Both the position numbers and the translations under genes were made by a program. Under the pieces are notes generated by a model that saw nothing but the letters and a program-made list of their open reading frames with translations, was not told the DNA's origin and searched no databases. 64,000 nt of DNA from GWE2-42-39 sp942493345 (GTDB lineage Bacteria; Bacteroidota; Bacteroidia; Bacteroidales; Prolixibacteraceae): contig OW818695.1 of NCBI GenBank assembly GCA_942493345.1, positions 1,178,001 to 1,242,000 of the forward strand, read 5' to 3'. Shown here piece by piece: positions 25,997 to 33,596 of this stretch (position 1 is its first letter; each line of letters starts with the position of its first letter).

Positions 25997-26164
25997 TCAG
26001 GGAAGAAATTTCAATTCGCGAATCATTTTTACCAGCAAACACTCTTTTCCGAAAATCGCTTCGGACCCAGTTCCCATAGGGCTTTTCCAGGCTTCCGGAT
26101 CGAACTTTTTATCGCTCAGCCGTTCCATTCGTTCACGAAACAAAGCAATTTCTTTTTCGGCCAT
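25997..26164 (-). CDS. Small conserved-looking hypothetical protein
   Basis: The preferred 55-residue reading starts at ATG 26164 (M-A-E-K-E-I-A-L-F-R-E-R-M). A longer in-frame start at 26212 adds 16 hydrophobic residues that look like translated leader. The product is charged and probably helical, with K-K-F-D-P-E-A-W-K in the middle. It has no signal peptide, membrane segment or known motif, and I do not recognise it. It ends 7 nt before the glycosyltransferase start, so the two may be cotranscribed. Confidence 0.55.
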   Translation of the reverse strand: MAEKEIALFRERMERLSDKKFDPEAWKSPMGTGSEAIFGKECLLVKMIRELKFLP

Positions 26165-26227
26165 AACAGGTTGTTTTTTGTGTAAAAGTACAAGGTAGGC
26201 ACAAAAATACAATTGGCCGACGCCAGA

Positions 26228-27028
26228 TTAATTTTTTGCGACCAGATATTTATGGACAATACTATAAAACTCGTTGAAATAACGATCGTTCGAGCAAATG
26301 ATTTCGCCGCCAAAAACATAATTGTCGCCGCCATTGAAATCGCAAACTTTACCACCGCCCTGTTTCAGAATGATGGTTCCGGCCGCCACGTCCCAGGCGT
26401 GAAGTGCGTGTTCGTAGAATGCTTCGAACCGACCGGCAGCTACATATACCAAATCGGTGGCAGCAGAACCCAAGCGGCGCAGCCCGTGCGAGTTGCGCAT
26501 GAAATAATCCATTGCCGCCATGTATTGCGCCAACTTCGAGAAATCGTAATACGGGAAGCCGGTTGCAATCAGCGCATCGGAAGTAGTTGATCCCGCCGAA
26601 ACACGGATTTCCTTGCCGTTGCAATACGCTTTGCTGCCTTTCCAGGCATAAAACATTTCGTCGAGACTGATTTCGTAAACCACACCCAGCACCACTTCTT
26701 TTTCGTCCATCAGGGCAATGCTTATCGCAAAAGGCGAAAGGCCGTGAATGTAGTTGGTAGTGCCATCCAGTGGATCAATTACCCAACGGTATTTCTCCCC
26801 TGAATCGTGGGCTGTGCCTTCTTCAGTAATAAAACCCGAACCCGGCAAAATATTTTGCAACCCGCTCACAATCCTCCTCTCGGAAGTCTTGTCGACGTAA
26901 GTTACAAAGTCCGATTTCCCTTTGGTGATAATATCTTCCTGCGTGAACTTTTGCCGTTCATCGGCAATAAAACGGCCTGTTTCGCGAGCAATCTCCTGTA
27001 CCTGAGAGCAAAGTTTTTCTAAATCCAT
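26228..27028 (-). CDS. suhB: Inositol monophosphatase family protein (SuhB-like)
   Basis: The 266-residue protein has the family signatures W-V-I-D-P-L-D-G-T-T-N-Y (about 82-93) and H-A-W-D-V-A-A-G-T (about 210-218), with E-E-G earlier as a metal ligand. The start at 27028 (M-D-L-E-K-L) is preferred; the frame stays open upstream but gives an implausible Phe/Leu-rich extension. Family members dephosphorylate inositol-1-phosphate or related sugar phosphates, and SuhB also binds ribosome-assembly factors in E. coli. The substrate here is not determined. Confidence 0.87.
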   Translation of the reverse strand: MDLEKLCSQVQEIARETGRFIADERQKFTQEDIITKGKSDFVTYVDKTSERRIVSGLQNILPGSGFITEEGTAHDSGEKYRWVIDPLDGTTNYIHGLSPFAISIALMDEKEVVLGVVYEISLDEMFYAWKGSKAYCNGKEIRVSAGSTTSDALIATGFPYYDFSKLAQYMAAMDYFMRNSHGLRRLGSAATDLVYVAAGRFEAFYEHALHAWDVAAGTIILKQGGGKVCDFNGGDNYVFGGEIICSNDRYFNEFYSIVHKYLVAKN

Positions 27029-27140
27029 ATTTTCAAGTAAAAAGTAAAAAAACAACAGATAAAAGTAAGAAAATAGAATAAATGCTGACCGAATAAACCG
27101 AAAGAACAGGAAAACAAATAACAATTAAACAATCAAGCCA

Positions 27141-28442
27141 TCAAACAAGTATTCCCTTTACATGCCCGTTTGGAAGTATTTCAACCAGACGGACTTTTCG
27201 CAGTTGGTTGGCAAGTTCCAGAGAATAAGTAATTTCGACCCGGATGTAATTTTCAGTAAAACCCGAACTGCTGTTTTTGTCTTTCATGTCCTCGAACAGA
27301 ACAGTCTGTTCTGTACCGAGATTCGCTTCGTAGAAATGACGAAGTTTTTTCTCGGAAAGGTTGATTAATTTCTGAACACGCTGTTTGCGCACATCGACCG
27401 GGACCACCGGGGTGATGGTGAGCGCGCGCGTTCCCGGCCTCTCGGAATACGGGAAAGCATGAAGTTCAGAAACATCCTGTTCCTGAATAAACGAATACGA
27501 ATCCAGGAAATACTCTTCGGTTTCGCCATTGGTTCCGGCAATCAGATCGACCCCGATAAACGAGTGCGGCATTTCGGTCTTTATTTTCTGAACCCGGCTG
27601 GCAAAAACTTCGCGCCGATATTTGCGTTTCATTCGCTTTAAAACCTCGTCAGACCCCGATTGAAGCGGCAAGTGGAAATGCGGCATAATTTTCCCGGAAC
27701 GGGCCACAAATTCGATGATTTCGTCCGTCAGCAGATCGGGTTCGATGGATGAAATCCGAATCCGGTGCAAACCTTCCACTTCATCAAGCGCTTTTACAAG
27801 ATCGAAAAATGTTTCGCCTGTGCTCTTCCCGAAATCGCCAATATTTACGCCGGTCAGGATGATTTCCTTGATTCCCTTCGCAACCGCTTTTCCGGCTTCG
27901 TTCACCGTGTTGGCGATGGTGTCGTTGCGGCTTCGACCGCGGGCATACGGAATGGCACAATAAGTGCAAAAATAATCGCAGCCATCCTGCACTTTCAGGA
28001 AACTACGGGTGCGGTCGCCATACGAAAACGCATGAAAATAGCTTCGGATTCGCTTCGGCTCCTGAACATGAACGATGGTTTTTCCCGGTTTGCTCAAATC
28101 GCCGATCAGTTCAACCATGCGGAATTTATCTTCGGAACCGATCACATAATCGAGGCCCTCAATTTTACTGAGTTTTTCGGGCTGAAGTTGGGCGTAGCAA
28201 CCCGTGACAATCACTACGGCATCGGAATTGTTGCGAATGGCGCCACGAATGATGTTGCGGCTTTTTTTATCGCCTTCGGCAGTAACCGTACACGAGTTTA
28301 CCACATACACGTCGGCCTTATCACGAAAGCCGACCCGTTCAAAACCCGCGTCCTCAAATTTGTGTGCGATCGTTGAAGTTTCTGAAAAATTGAGTTTGCA
28401 ACCCAGCGTGTAAAATGCTGCCTTTTTCCCTTTAAAATCCAT
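27141..28442 (-). CDS. mtaB: tRNA t6A37 methylthiotransferase (MtaB/YqeV type)
   Basis: The 433-residue radical-SAM methylthiotransferase converts t6A37 to ms2t6A in tRNA. It starts A-A-F-Y-T-L-G-C-K-L-N-F, with K-L-N after the cysteine where MiaB has Q-M-N. The radical-SAM triad is in C-D-Y-F-C-T-Y-C-A-I-P, and a TRAM domain closes the protein. ATG 28442 is preferred; an upstream in-frame ATG at 28529 adds 29 unlikely residues across the terminator hairpin. The name coincides with that of the unrelated methanol methyltransferase MtaB at 43.5 kb. Confidence 0.92.
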   Translation of the reverse strand: MDFKGKKAAFYTLGCKLNFSETSTIAHKFEDAGFERVGFRDKADVYVVNSCTVTAEGDKKSRNIIRGAIRNNSDAVVIVTGCYAQLQPEKLSKIEGLDYVIGSEDKFRMVELIGDLSKPGKTIVHVQEPKRIRSYFHAFSYGDRTRSFLKVQDGCDYFCTYCAIPYARGRSRNDTIANTVNEAGKAVAKGIKEIILTGVNIGDFGKSTGETFFDLVKALDEVEGLHRIRISSIEPDLLTDEIIEFVARSGKIMPHFHLPLQSGSDEVLKRMKRKYRREVFASRVQKIKTEMPHSFIGVDLIAGTNGETEEYFLDSYSFIQEQDVSELHAFPYSERPGTRALTITPVVPVDVRKQRVQKLINLSEKKLRHFYEANLGTEQTVLFEDMKDKNSSSGFTENYIRVEITYSLELANQLRKVRLVEILPNGHVKGILV

Positions 28443-28505
28443 CAATGTCTGTTTCTTCTGATTGTCAGGCTGCAAAAGTAGAAATTTTTTGGCAGGAAGA
28501 TATAA

Positions 28506-28538
28506 ACTGATCGGATGACTTCGATTCATCCGATCAGT
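28506..28538 (-). terminator. Palindrome downstream of phoH, probable terminator; copy 1 of a repeated element
   Basis: A perfect 13-bp inverted repeat (ACTGATCGGATGA / TCATCCGATCAGT) with a 7-nt loop is followed on the minus strand by TTTATAT. It lies between phoH and the tRNA methylthiotransferase, both on the minus strand. A near-identical palindrome occurs at 61017-61049. Confidence 0.7.
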
Positions 28539-28549
28539 AAAAATGTGGA

Positions 28550-29881
28550 TTACAACAGGTCGCTGGCCAGTTCTGCAAGAAAACTGCGTTCGCCTTTTAT
28601 CAGGTTCACATGGGCAAAAATATCCTGGTTTTTCATTTTTTCGATCATGTATGCCAGACCGTTCGATTTCATGTCGAGGTACGGCGAGTCGATCTGCTGC
28701 AAGTCGCCCGTAAAAATCATTTTGGTGCCTTCCCCGGCACGGGTGATAATGGTTTTTATCTCGTGCGGCGTCAGGTTTTGTGCTTCATCGACAATGAAAT
28801 AAGCATTCGACAGGCTTCGTCCGCGGATGTATGCAAGCGGGGTAATTACCAGTTTTTCTTCTTTCTGAAGTTCTTCTATTTTCAGGTATTCCGGACTGCG
28901 CGAGCTGAAATTGTGCTTGATTACCCCGAGGTTGTCGAACAATGGTTGCATGTACGGATTGATTTTTTCTTCGGCATCGCCAGGCAGAAAACCCAGGTCG
29001 CGGTTGCTGAGCGCCACAATTGGGCGGGCCAGTAAAATCTGGTTGAAGTTTTTCACCTGTTCGAGGGCGGCAGCCAGTGCCAGCAAGGTTTTTCCGGTGC
29101 CGGCCTTCCCGGTGAGGCCAACCAGCTTAATGTCGGGGTTCAAAAGGGCGTCGAGGCTGAACGTTTGTTCGGCATTCCTTGGCTTAATCCCGTAAGCCGT
29201 TCGTTTTTCAATCCGGAGAAATTTGCCGCTGCTGCCGTCGAACCGTGCAAGAACACTCGATTTGGCGCCTTTCATGATGAAATAATCATTCGAAAAAGGT
29301 TTCTCGTTCAAGTTGGTCTCCAGTATATCAAACGAGCCTTCGCGATACAATTTATCAATCAGATTGTCGCTGAAATCTTCCAGTTCGGAAACCCCTTTGT
29401 TGAAAATCTCGATATTCTGAACTTTGTCGTTCTGGTAATCTTCAGCCAAAATACCCAGCGATTTGGCCTTCATCCGAAGGTTGATGTCCTTTGAAATCAG
29501 GATACATTTCCGGTCCGGGAATTTATCTTTCACGTATTCGGCAATAGCCAGGATTCGGTGATCTGGAATGTCTTCCCGGAACGATTGTTTTATCTTCTCG
29601 GAAAATGGTTTGCCGGTTTCAATAATCAGTTTTCCACGGCCATTTCCCAGCGAAATACCGCCGTTAAAAAGTTTGTCACCAACAATTTCATCGATAATCC
29701 GCACAAACTCACGAGCCTGAAAATTGATCAGGTCGTTGCCCCTTTTAAATTTATCGAGTTCTTCCAAAACCGTTATCGGGAGTACGATGTCATTTTCCTG
29801 AAACTGGTTCATACAGGTGTGGTCGTGCAGGATAACGTTGGTGTCGAGAACAAATATTTTCGACTGTTTTGTTGTTGTCAT
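28550..29881 (-). CDS. PhoH-family protein with N-terminal PIN domain (PhoH2/YlaK type)
   Basis: The 443-residue two-domain protein has an N-terminal PIN nuclease-like domain (about 8-150, starting F-V-L-D-T-N-V-I-L-H-D) with the expected acidic residues. A C-terminal PhoH ATPase (about 235-440) has Walker A G-K-A-G-T-G-K-T-L, Walker B-like F-I-V-D-E-A-Q-N and F-T-G-D-L-Q-Q-I-D. PIN-PhoH proteins are RNA helicase/nuclease fusions in the organisms studied. It stands alone, divergent from folC. Confidence 0.9.
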   Translation of the reverse strand: MTTTKQSKIFVLDTNVILHDHTCMNQFQENDIVLPITVLEELDKFKRGNDLINFQAREFVRIIDEIVGDKLFNGGISLGNGRGKLIIETGKPFSEKIKQSFREDIPDHRILAIAEYVKDKFPDRKCILISKDINLRMKAKSLGILAEDYQNDKVQNIEIFNKGVSELEDFSDNLIDKLYREGSFDILETNLNEKPFSNDYFIMKGAKSSVLARFDGSSGKFLRIEKRTAYGIKPRNAEQTFSLDALLNPDIKLVGLTGKAGTGKTLLALAAALEQVKNFNQILLARPIVALSNRDLGFLPGDAEEKINPYMQPLFDNLGVIKHNFSSRSPEYLKIEELQKEEKLVITPLAYIRGRSLSNAYFIVDEAQNLTPHEIKTIITRAGEGTKMIFTGDLQQIDSPYLDMKSNGLAYMIEKMKNQDIFAHVNLIKGERSFLAELASDLL

Positions 29882-29996
29882 AATCTGAACTTTAAGATTT
29901 GTCTAAAATTAGGGAAAAAGAGGCAATCATCTTTGAATATATGGGAGTAGAAAAGGTATTTTTGTCAACTGAAGTATGTTTATAAGTTTCAATGGA

Positions 29997-31295
29997 ATGA
30001 GTAATTACCAGGATACGATCGACTATTTGTACAACCAGTTGCCCATGTATCAGCGCACCGGCCCGGCGGCTTACAAGGATACGCTCGAAAATACCTGGGT
30101 ACTCGACGAAATGTACGATCATCCGCACCGGTCGTTTAAAACCATTCATGTGGCCGGGACCAACGGGAAAGGTTCGGTTTCGCACATGCTGGCTTCGGTG
30201 CTTCAGGAAGCCGGGTACAAAACCGGGTTATATACTTCGCCCCACCTGAAAGATTTTCGCGAACGGATCCGGGTGAACGGGGTCATGATTCCGGAACAGC
30301 AGGTAGCTGATTTTGTGACCTCATTTCGGGAAAAGAACGAAGTTGTGAAACTTGAACCTTCGTTTTTTGAACTTACCGTATTGATGGCTTTCGAATATTT
30401 CAGAAACGAAAAAGTGGATATTGCGGTAGTTGAGGTGGGGTTGGGTGGACGGCTCGATTCAACCAATATCATTACTCCTGAAGTTTCGGTTATTACCAAC
30501 ATCAGTCTCGATCATGTTGCCTTGCTGGGCAATACCATCGCGCAAATTGCAGCCGAAAAGGCCGGGATTATAAAAACAAATATACCGTTAGTAATCGGGG
30601 AAAGCGGCAATGAATCGACGGCTGTATTTCTTCAGAAAGCAGCCGAAATGAACGCCCCGATCTTTTTTGCCGACCGCGAATTTAGCTGTTCCTATTCAAT
30701 GCTTTTGCCTGAAGGGAAACAGTCGTTCAATATAAAACAGAACAACGAACTTGTATATCCGGATTTGAAACTCGATTTGTTGGGAATTTATCAGCGGAAA
30801 AATATTTTAACGGTATTGAAAACGCTCGAGCTTTTAAGAAACAGGGGATGTACTATTGAAGACCGTTTTATTTACGACGGGCTGAAGAATGTCACGAGAA
30901 ACACCGGTTTGCTCGGGCGCTGGCAAATCATCGGGCACAATCCGCTGATTGTTTGCGACACCGGTCATAACGGGGGCGGTTTCAGCCAACTGGTCGAGCA
31001 GATCCGAAACACAGCATGGAAAAATCTGCACATTGTTTTTGGGATGGTCAACGATAAATGCATCGATCATGTTTTGGCGCTTTTGCCAAAGGAAGCGACT
31101 TATTATTTTACCCGGGCAAGTATCCCGCGGGCGCTTGATGAAACCGATCTGCAGGCGCAGGCAGAAAAATTTGGGTTGAAAGGAAAAATTTTCAAGTCGG
31201 TTCCTGAAGCGTTGCTTGCAGCAAAAAACAGTGCAAATGAGCAGGATATGATTTTTGTTGGCGGAAGCACTTTTGTGGTTGCTGAAGTTTTGTGA
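29997..31295 (+). CDS. folC: Bifunctional folylpolyglutamate synthase / dihydrofolate synthase
   Basis: The 432-residue Mur-ligase-like enzyme has the ATP loop H-V-A-G-T-N-G-K-G-S-V-S-H (about 44-56), L-Y-T-S-P-H-L, and S-L-D-H-V-A-L-L-G-N-T-I. It adds glutamate to dihydropteroate and to folates. ATG 29997 (M-S-N-Y-Q-D-T) is preferred over 29976 by comparison with the usual N-terminus T-Y-Q-E-T-L-D-Y-L. It lies just upstream of the tRNA-Val promoter. Folate supply matters to any methyl-transfer pathway, but no direct link to the mta cassette is visible. Confidence 0.92.
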   Translation: MSNYQDTIDYLYNQLPMYQRTGPAAYKDTLENTWVLDEMYDHPHRSFKTIHVAGTNGKGSVSHMLASVLQEAGYKTGLYTSPHLKDFRERIRVNGVMIPEQQVADFVTSFREKNEVVKLEPSFFELTVLMAFEYFRNEKVDIAVVEVGLGGRLDSTNIITPEVSVITNISLDHVALLGNTIAQIAAEKAGIIKTNIPLVIGESGNESTAVFLQKAAEMNAPIFFADREFSCSYSMLLPEGKQSFNIKQNNELVYPDLKLDLLGIYQRKNILTVLKTLELLRNRGCTIEDRFIYDGLKNVTRNTGLLGRWQIIGHNPLIVCDTGHNGGGFSQLVEQIRNTAWKNLHIVFGMVNDKCIDHVLALLPKEATYYFTRASIPRALDETDLQAQAEKFGLKGKIFKSVPEALLAAKNSANEQDMIFVGGSTFVVAEVL

Positions 31296-31312
31296 TGATT
31301 TTTGAAAAAAAA

Positions 31313-31343
31313 TTTGCACAAATAAAAAATGCGCCTATATTTG
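31313..31343 (+). promoter_or_regulatory. Promoter of tRNA-Val
   Basis: TTTG (31313-31316), 19 nt, then TATATTTG (31336-31343) matches the Bacteroidetes sigma-70 promoter exactly. The expected start point near 31350 gives a 35-nt leader before the tRNA. This is the cleanest promoter in the window and supports the phylum assignment. Confidence 0.85.
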
Positions 31344-31384
31344 CAACGCCTTTCTGAAAAACGGGGCAGAGTTCAAGAAAAATC

Positions 31385-31459
31385 GGGCGATTAGCTCAGC
31401 TGGTTCAGAGCATCTGGTTTACACCCAGAGGGTCGGGGGTTCGAATCCCTCATCGCCCA
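31385..31459 (+). tRNA. tRNA-Val (anticodon TAC)
   Basis: A 75-nt cloverleaf has acceptor arms GGGCGAT / ATCGCCC (31385-31391 and 31452-31458), discriminator A at 31459 and D-arm TAGCTCAGCTGGTTCAGAGC. The anticodon stem-loop is TCTGG-TTTACAC-CCAGA with anticodon TAC, and the T-arm GGGGGTTCGAATCCC is standard. The 3' CCA is not encoded. It has its own promoter and terminator. Confidence 0.97.
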
Positions 31460-31463
31460 CAGA

Positions 31464-31493
31464 AAGTCATTCGGTAATCCGGGTGACTTTTTT
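31464..31493 (+). terminator. Terminator of tRNA-Val
   Basis: An 11-bp stem AAGTCATTCGG / CCGGGTGACTT, with two G-U pairs and loop TAAT, is followed by T residues to 31493. It starts 5 nt after the tRNA. Confidence 0.85.
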
Positions 31494-31540
31494 ATTTTTG
31501 CTTTAATTGCCAATAAATCAATAGTGGAGAATGGAAATAA

Positions 31541-31996
31541 CTATACGTTAAAGAGACCAAATTTCTTCTTTATTTTTGGAGAAATTGTTTTTGCAGTAGA
31601 AATTAGATATTGTACTATTTCCAAGTCTTTCGTATCCATGACTCCAAAGACAATACCCGGCTCACTCTCAACTAAATTAACTAAAACTTCTCTGTTCCAT
31701 TCAATAATATCTTTACACGAAACAAAAGAGTCATGGTGCAGATAAGCTGCTTTCTCTGCTGAAATATGATGACATAAACGCTTTAATTCGTCTGTACGAT
31801 AAATATTTGCATTTATTTCAGTATTTATTCTAACGGCAGCGGCAAGAATCTTATCCCTATCAAATCCTACTATTACGTGAATCTTATCCTTATCAGCTAT
31901 ATCGTCACGTAAAAAAATAACAGAACCACATTGTACTCGTGATTCTGCATAATCTGTTTTAAATTTTTGAGGAAACGCATCACCTAATGAGCCCAT
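31541..31996 (-). CDS. Putative toxin partner of the Panacea-domain antitoxin (unrecognised family)
   Basis: The 151-residue protein is encoded downstream of the Panacea gene and overlaps it by 17 nt. I do not recognise the family. What can be seen is an early strand-rich part (G-S-V-I-F-L-R-D-D, then K-I-H-V-I-V-G-F-D), a later H-H-D-S-F-V-S-C-K-D-I segment, and a basic end. This order loosely resembles SH3-like MazF/PemK toxins, an uncertain comparison. There is no signal peptide or membrane segment. The toxin role is inferred from gene pairing. Confidence 0.5.
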   Translation of the reverse strand: MGSLGDAFPQKFKTDYAESRVQCGSVIFLRDDIADKDKIHVIVGFDRDKILAAAVRINTEINANIYRTDELKRLCHHISAEKAAYLHHDSFVSCKDIIEWNREVLVNLVESEPGIVFGVMDTKDLEIVQYLISTAKTISPKIKKKFGLFNV

Positions 31997-32528
31997 AGCG
32001 TTCTGAAAGGTGAATGTCGTGGATACTGTCTAATATGTGTTCAATTACACCTTTTGATGCGCCACCTTCTTCTGCAATTTTGGTAATAGATATTCGGCGA
32101 TTATTACTAGCATTATTATACGCAATATCGTGAGATTTCTTCGTTAACTGATCAAATGAAAGAGATGCATTTTCATGTATGGATTCAGAAATACATTCAA
32201 TCTCAGATTCTGACATTTCATCCATATCTGGCTGTTTCGATGGAGTTATAAAATAGCGATCTGTATTTAATGAATCTTCAAAAAACTTAAATGTGCCCTG
32301 TTTTTTATTAACGGCTTTAATTCCATCATAAACTGCAGAAGGAACAGGGCCATTTGGCATTTTAATATAGGTGTCACCTAAAATGGTTCTACCATATTTT
32401 ACTAAGTGTTTCTGATCTGCAAAGTATAAAATCTTTGCAAGTTGATGTCTGTCGCTCTTTCCAAGTTCTTTCAAGATGAAAAGTACTACATTGACAGCCT
32501 TTTCTTCATCGAAATGGAATGCATTCAT
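31980..32528 (-). CDS. Panacea (SocA/DUF4065) domain protein, probable antitoxin
   Basis: The 182-residue protein begins with the Panacea domain pattern: K-A-V-N-V-V-L-F-I-L-K-E-L, then L-A-K-I-L-Y-F-A-D-Q-K-H-L and the Y-I-K-M-P-N-G-P-V-P-S-A-V-Y-D motif (about 50-65). Panacea domains serve as antitoxins against very diverse toxins in two-gene systems. The downstream, overlapping gene would be the toxin. The pair sits next to tRNA-Val in a noticeably AT-rich stretch, suggesting recent acquisition. The domain call is strong; antitoxin activity is inferred. Confidence 0.82.
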   Translation of the reverse strand: MNAFHFDEEKAVNVVLFILKELGKSDRHQLAKILYFADQKHLVKYGRTILGDTYIKMPNGPVPSAVYDGIKAVNKKQGTFKFFEDSLNTDRYFITPSKQPDMDEMSESEIECISESIHENASLSFDQLTKKSHDIAYNNASNNRRISITKIAEEGGASKGVIEHILDSIHDIHLSERYGLIR

Positions 32529-32736
32529 AGTTGTTAATTAGCTCTTTACCGAATTTGCCTACGCAAACGTATACAATAAGTTCAGATATGCGTATAGTAA
32601 TTTTAGAAATCTTCATTTTTGCAGCATGTTTTTCAACATTGTTAACACAAAGATCATCTCTCAGTTCAAATTCACGAACTTATGTAACATTAGAAAGTGC
32701 ATAAAGAAGTTTAAAATCTTACTGTATTTTTATTCC

Positions 32737-33150
32737 TCAATTCCAAAGCACCAGTTCCTTTTCTTTTTTGAATTTATTGCTTTTGCATTTTGGGCAAATA
32801 GCATATTTTAAACTGTGGATATTTGTATGTTTCAGCCCGGTTTGGCAGGTGGCACACCTGAATTTTGTTTCGTGCAGCAACTGGCCTTCCGAAAATACCT
32901 GTACCACCAGTTTGTCGGAAATCTGAGAGCAATTGTGACATCTGTAAATACGGTATTCTGTTTTTATATGAATATTTTTGCTGGTCTTCGAAAGCTCAAT
33001 AATTTTCTTGCGGGTTTTGTGATGTAGCTTAACCAACGGCGATTTCAGGCACTCCCGAACCGTCTGTTCATGCTCCATAAAACGCCAGCCTTCGTATAGT
33101 TGCTGGTTGTATCCGCATTTTTTGCACGAAAACGAATAACTGTAGCCCAT
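32737..33150 (-). CDS. Orphan zinc-ribbon protein
   Basis: The 137-residue protein is read from ATG 33150 (M-G-Y-S-Y-S-F-S-C-K-K-C-G-Y); the longer in-frame start at 33237 adds 29 poorly convincing residues. It has four CxxC pairs (C-K-K-C, C-H-N-C, C-A-T-C, C-P-K-C), enough for two zinc ribbons, separated by a basic helical stretch (H-H-K-T-R-K-K-I). There is no signal peptide or enzyme motif, and I do not recognise it. It lies between the toxin-antitoxin pair and the helicase, with gaps on both sides. Confidence 0.6.
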   Translation of the reverse strand: MGYSYSFSCKKCGYNQQLYEGWRFMEHEQTVRECLKSPLVKLHHKTRKKIIELSKTSKNIHIKTEYRIYRCHNCSQISDKLVVQVFSEGQLLHETKFRCATCQTGLKHTNIHSLKYAICPKCKSNKFKKEKELVLWN

Positions 33151-33596
33151 TGCAGAAAGATGTTTTTTGATTTCTTTCAAGTTACGAAAAAAACAGGCAA
33201 AAGGAATTGACAAACAGATAGATTGTTTGTGTTTCAAAGCAGAAGAAAAGTACCCGATTCCAGATTCTCGATTTTAGATAAATTGATTGCTAAATTGTTA
33301 TAGGTTTTTTGACGTGGATGGTTCAGAAACACGAAGTCGGGATTTTTTTTACTACATACTTCTACTGCACACTGACCGCTTTTTGGAATTTGGAATTTTA
33401 TATTTTCGAATTTATTCAGCACGAATGTTAATTTTTTCGCTGATTTTCAGCTTTTCAGCCTCACATTGAAAAATAAACCTACCTTTGCGCCTCGTTTAAT
33501 CGGGACGGGTAATGGTTTTTGTACGGTTTCGTCAACATGTTATCCTTCCTTATTGGGGAACCACGCAAGTGGGATTATTAATTTTAAAGGATAAAC
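33151..33596. other. Long intergenic region including the helicase 5' leader
   Basis: These 446 nt hold no convincing gene. TACCTTTG at 33480-33487 matches the Bacteroidetes -7 box, but no good -33 TTTG is at the right distance. A start near 33494 would give a leader of about 100 nt. In it, CCAC-GCAA-GTGG (33561-33572) forms a short stem with a GNRA tetraloop, next to a second small stem TTCC/GGAA (33546-33560). Long leaders with structure are usual for cold-inducible DEAD-box helicase genes. Confidence 0.45.

Noticed and set aside
27141..28442. Link between the tRNA methylthiotransferase MtaB and the methanol methyltransferase MtaB
   Set aside because: The shared name is coincidence; one is a radical-SAM tRNA enzyme, the other a zinc corrinoid methyltransferase.
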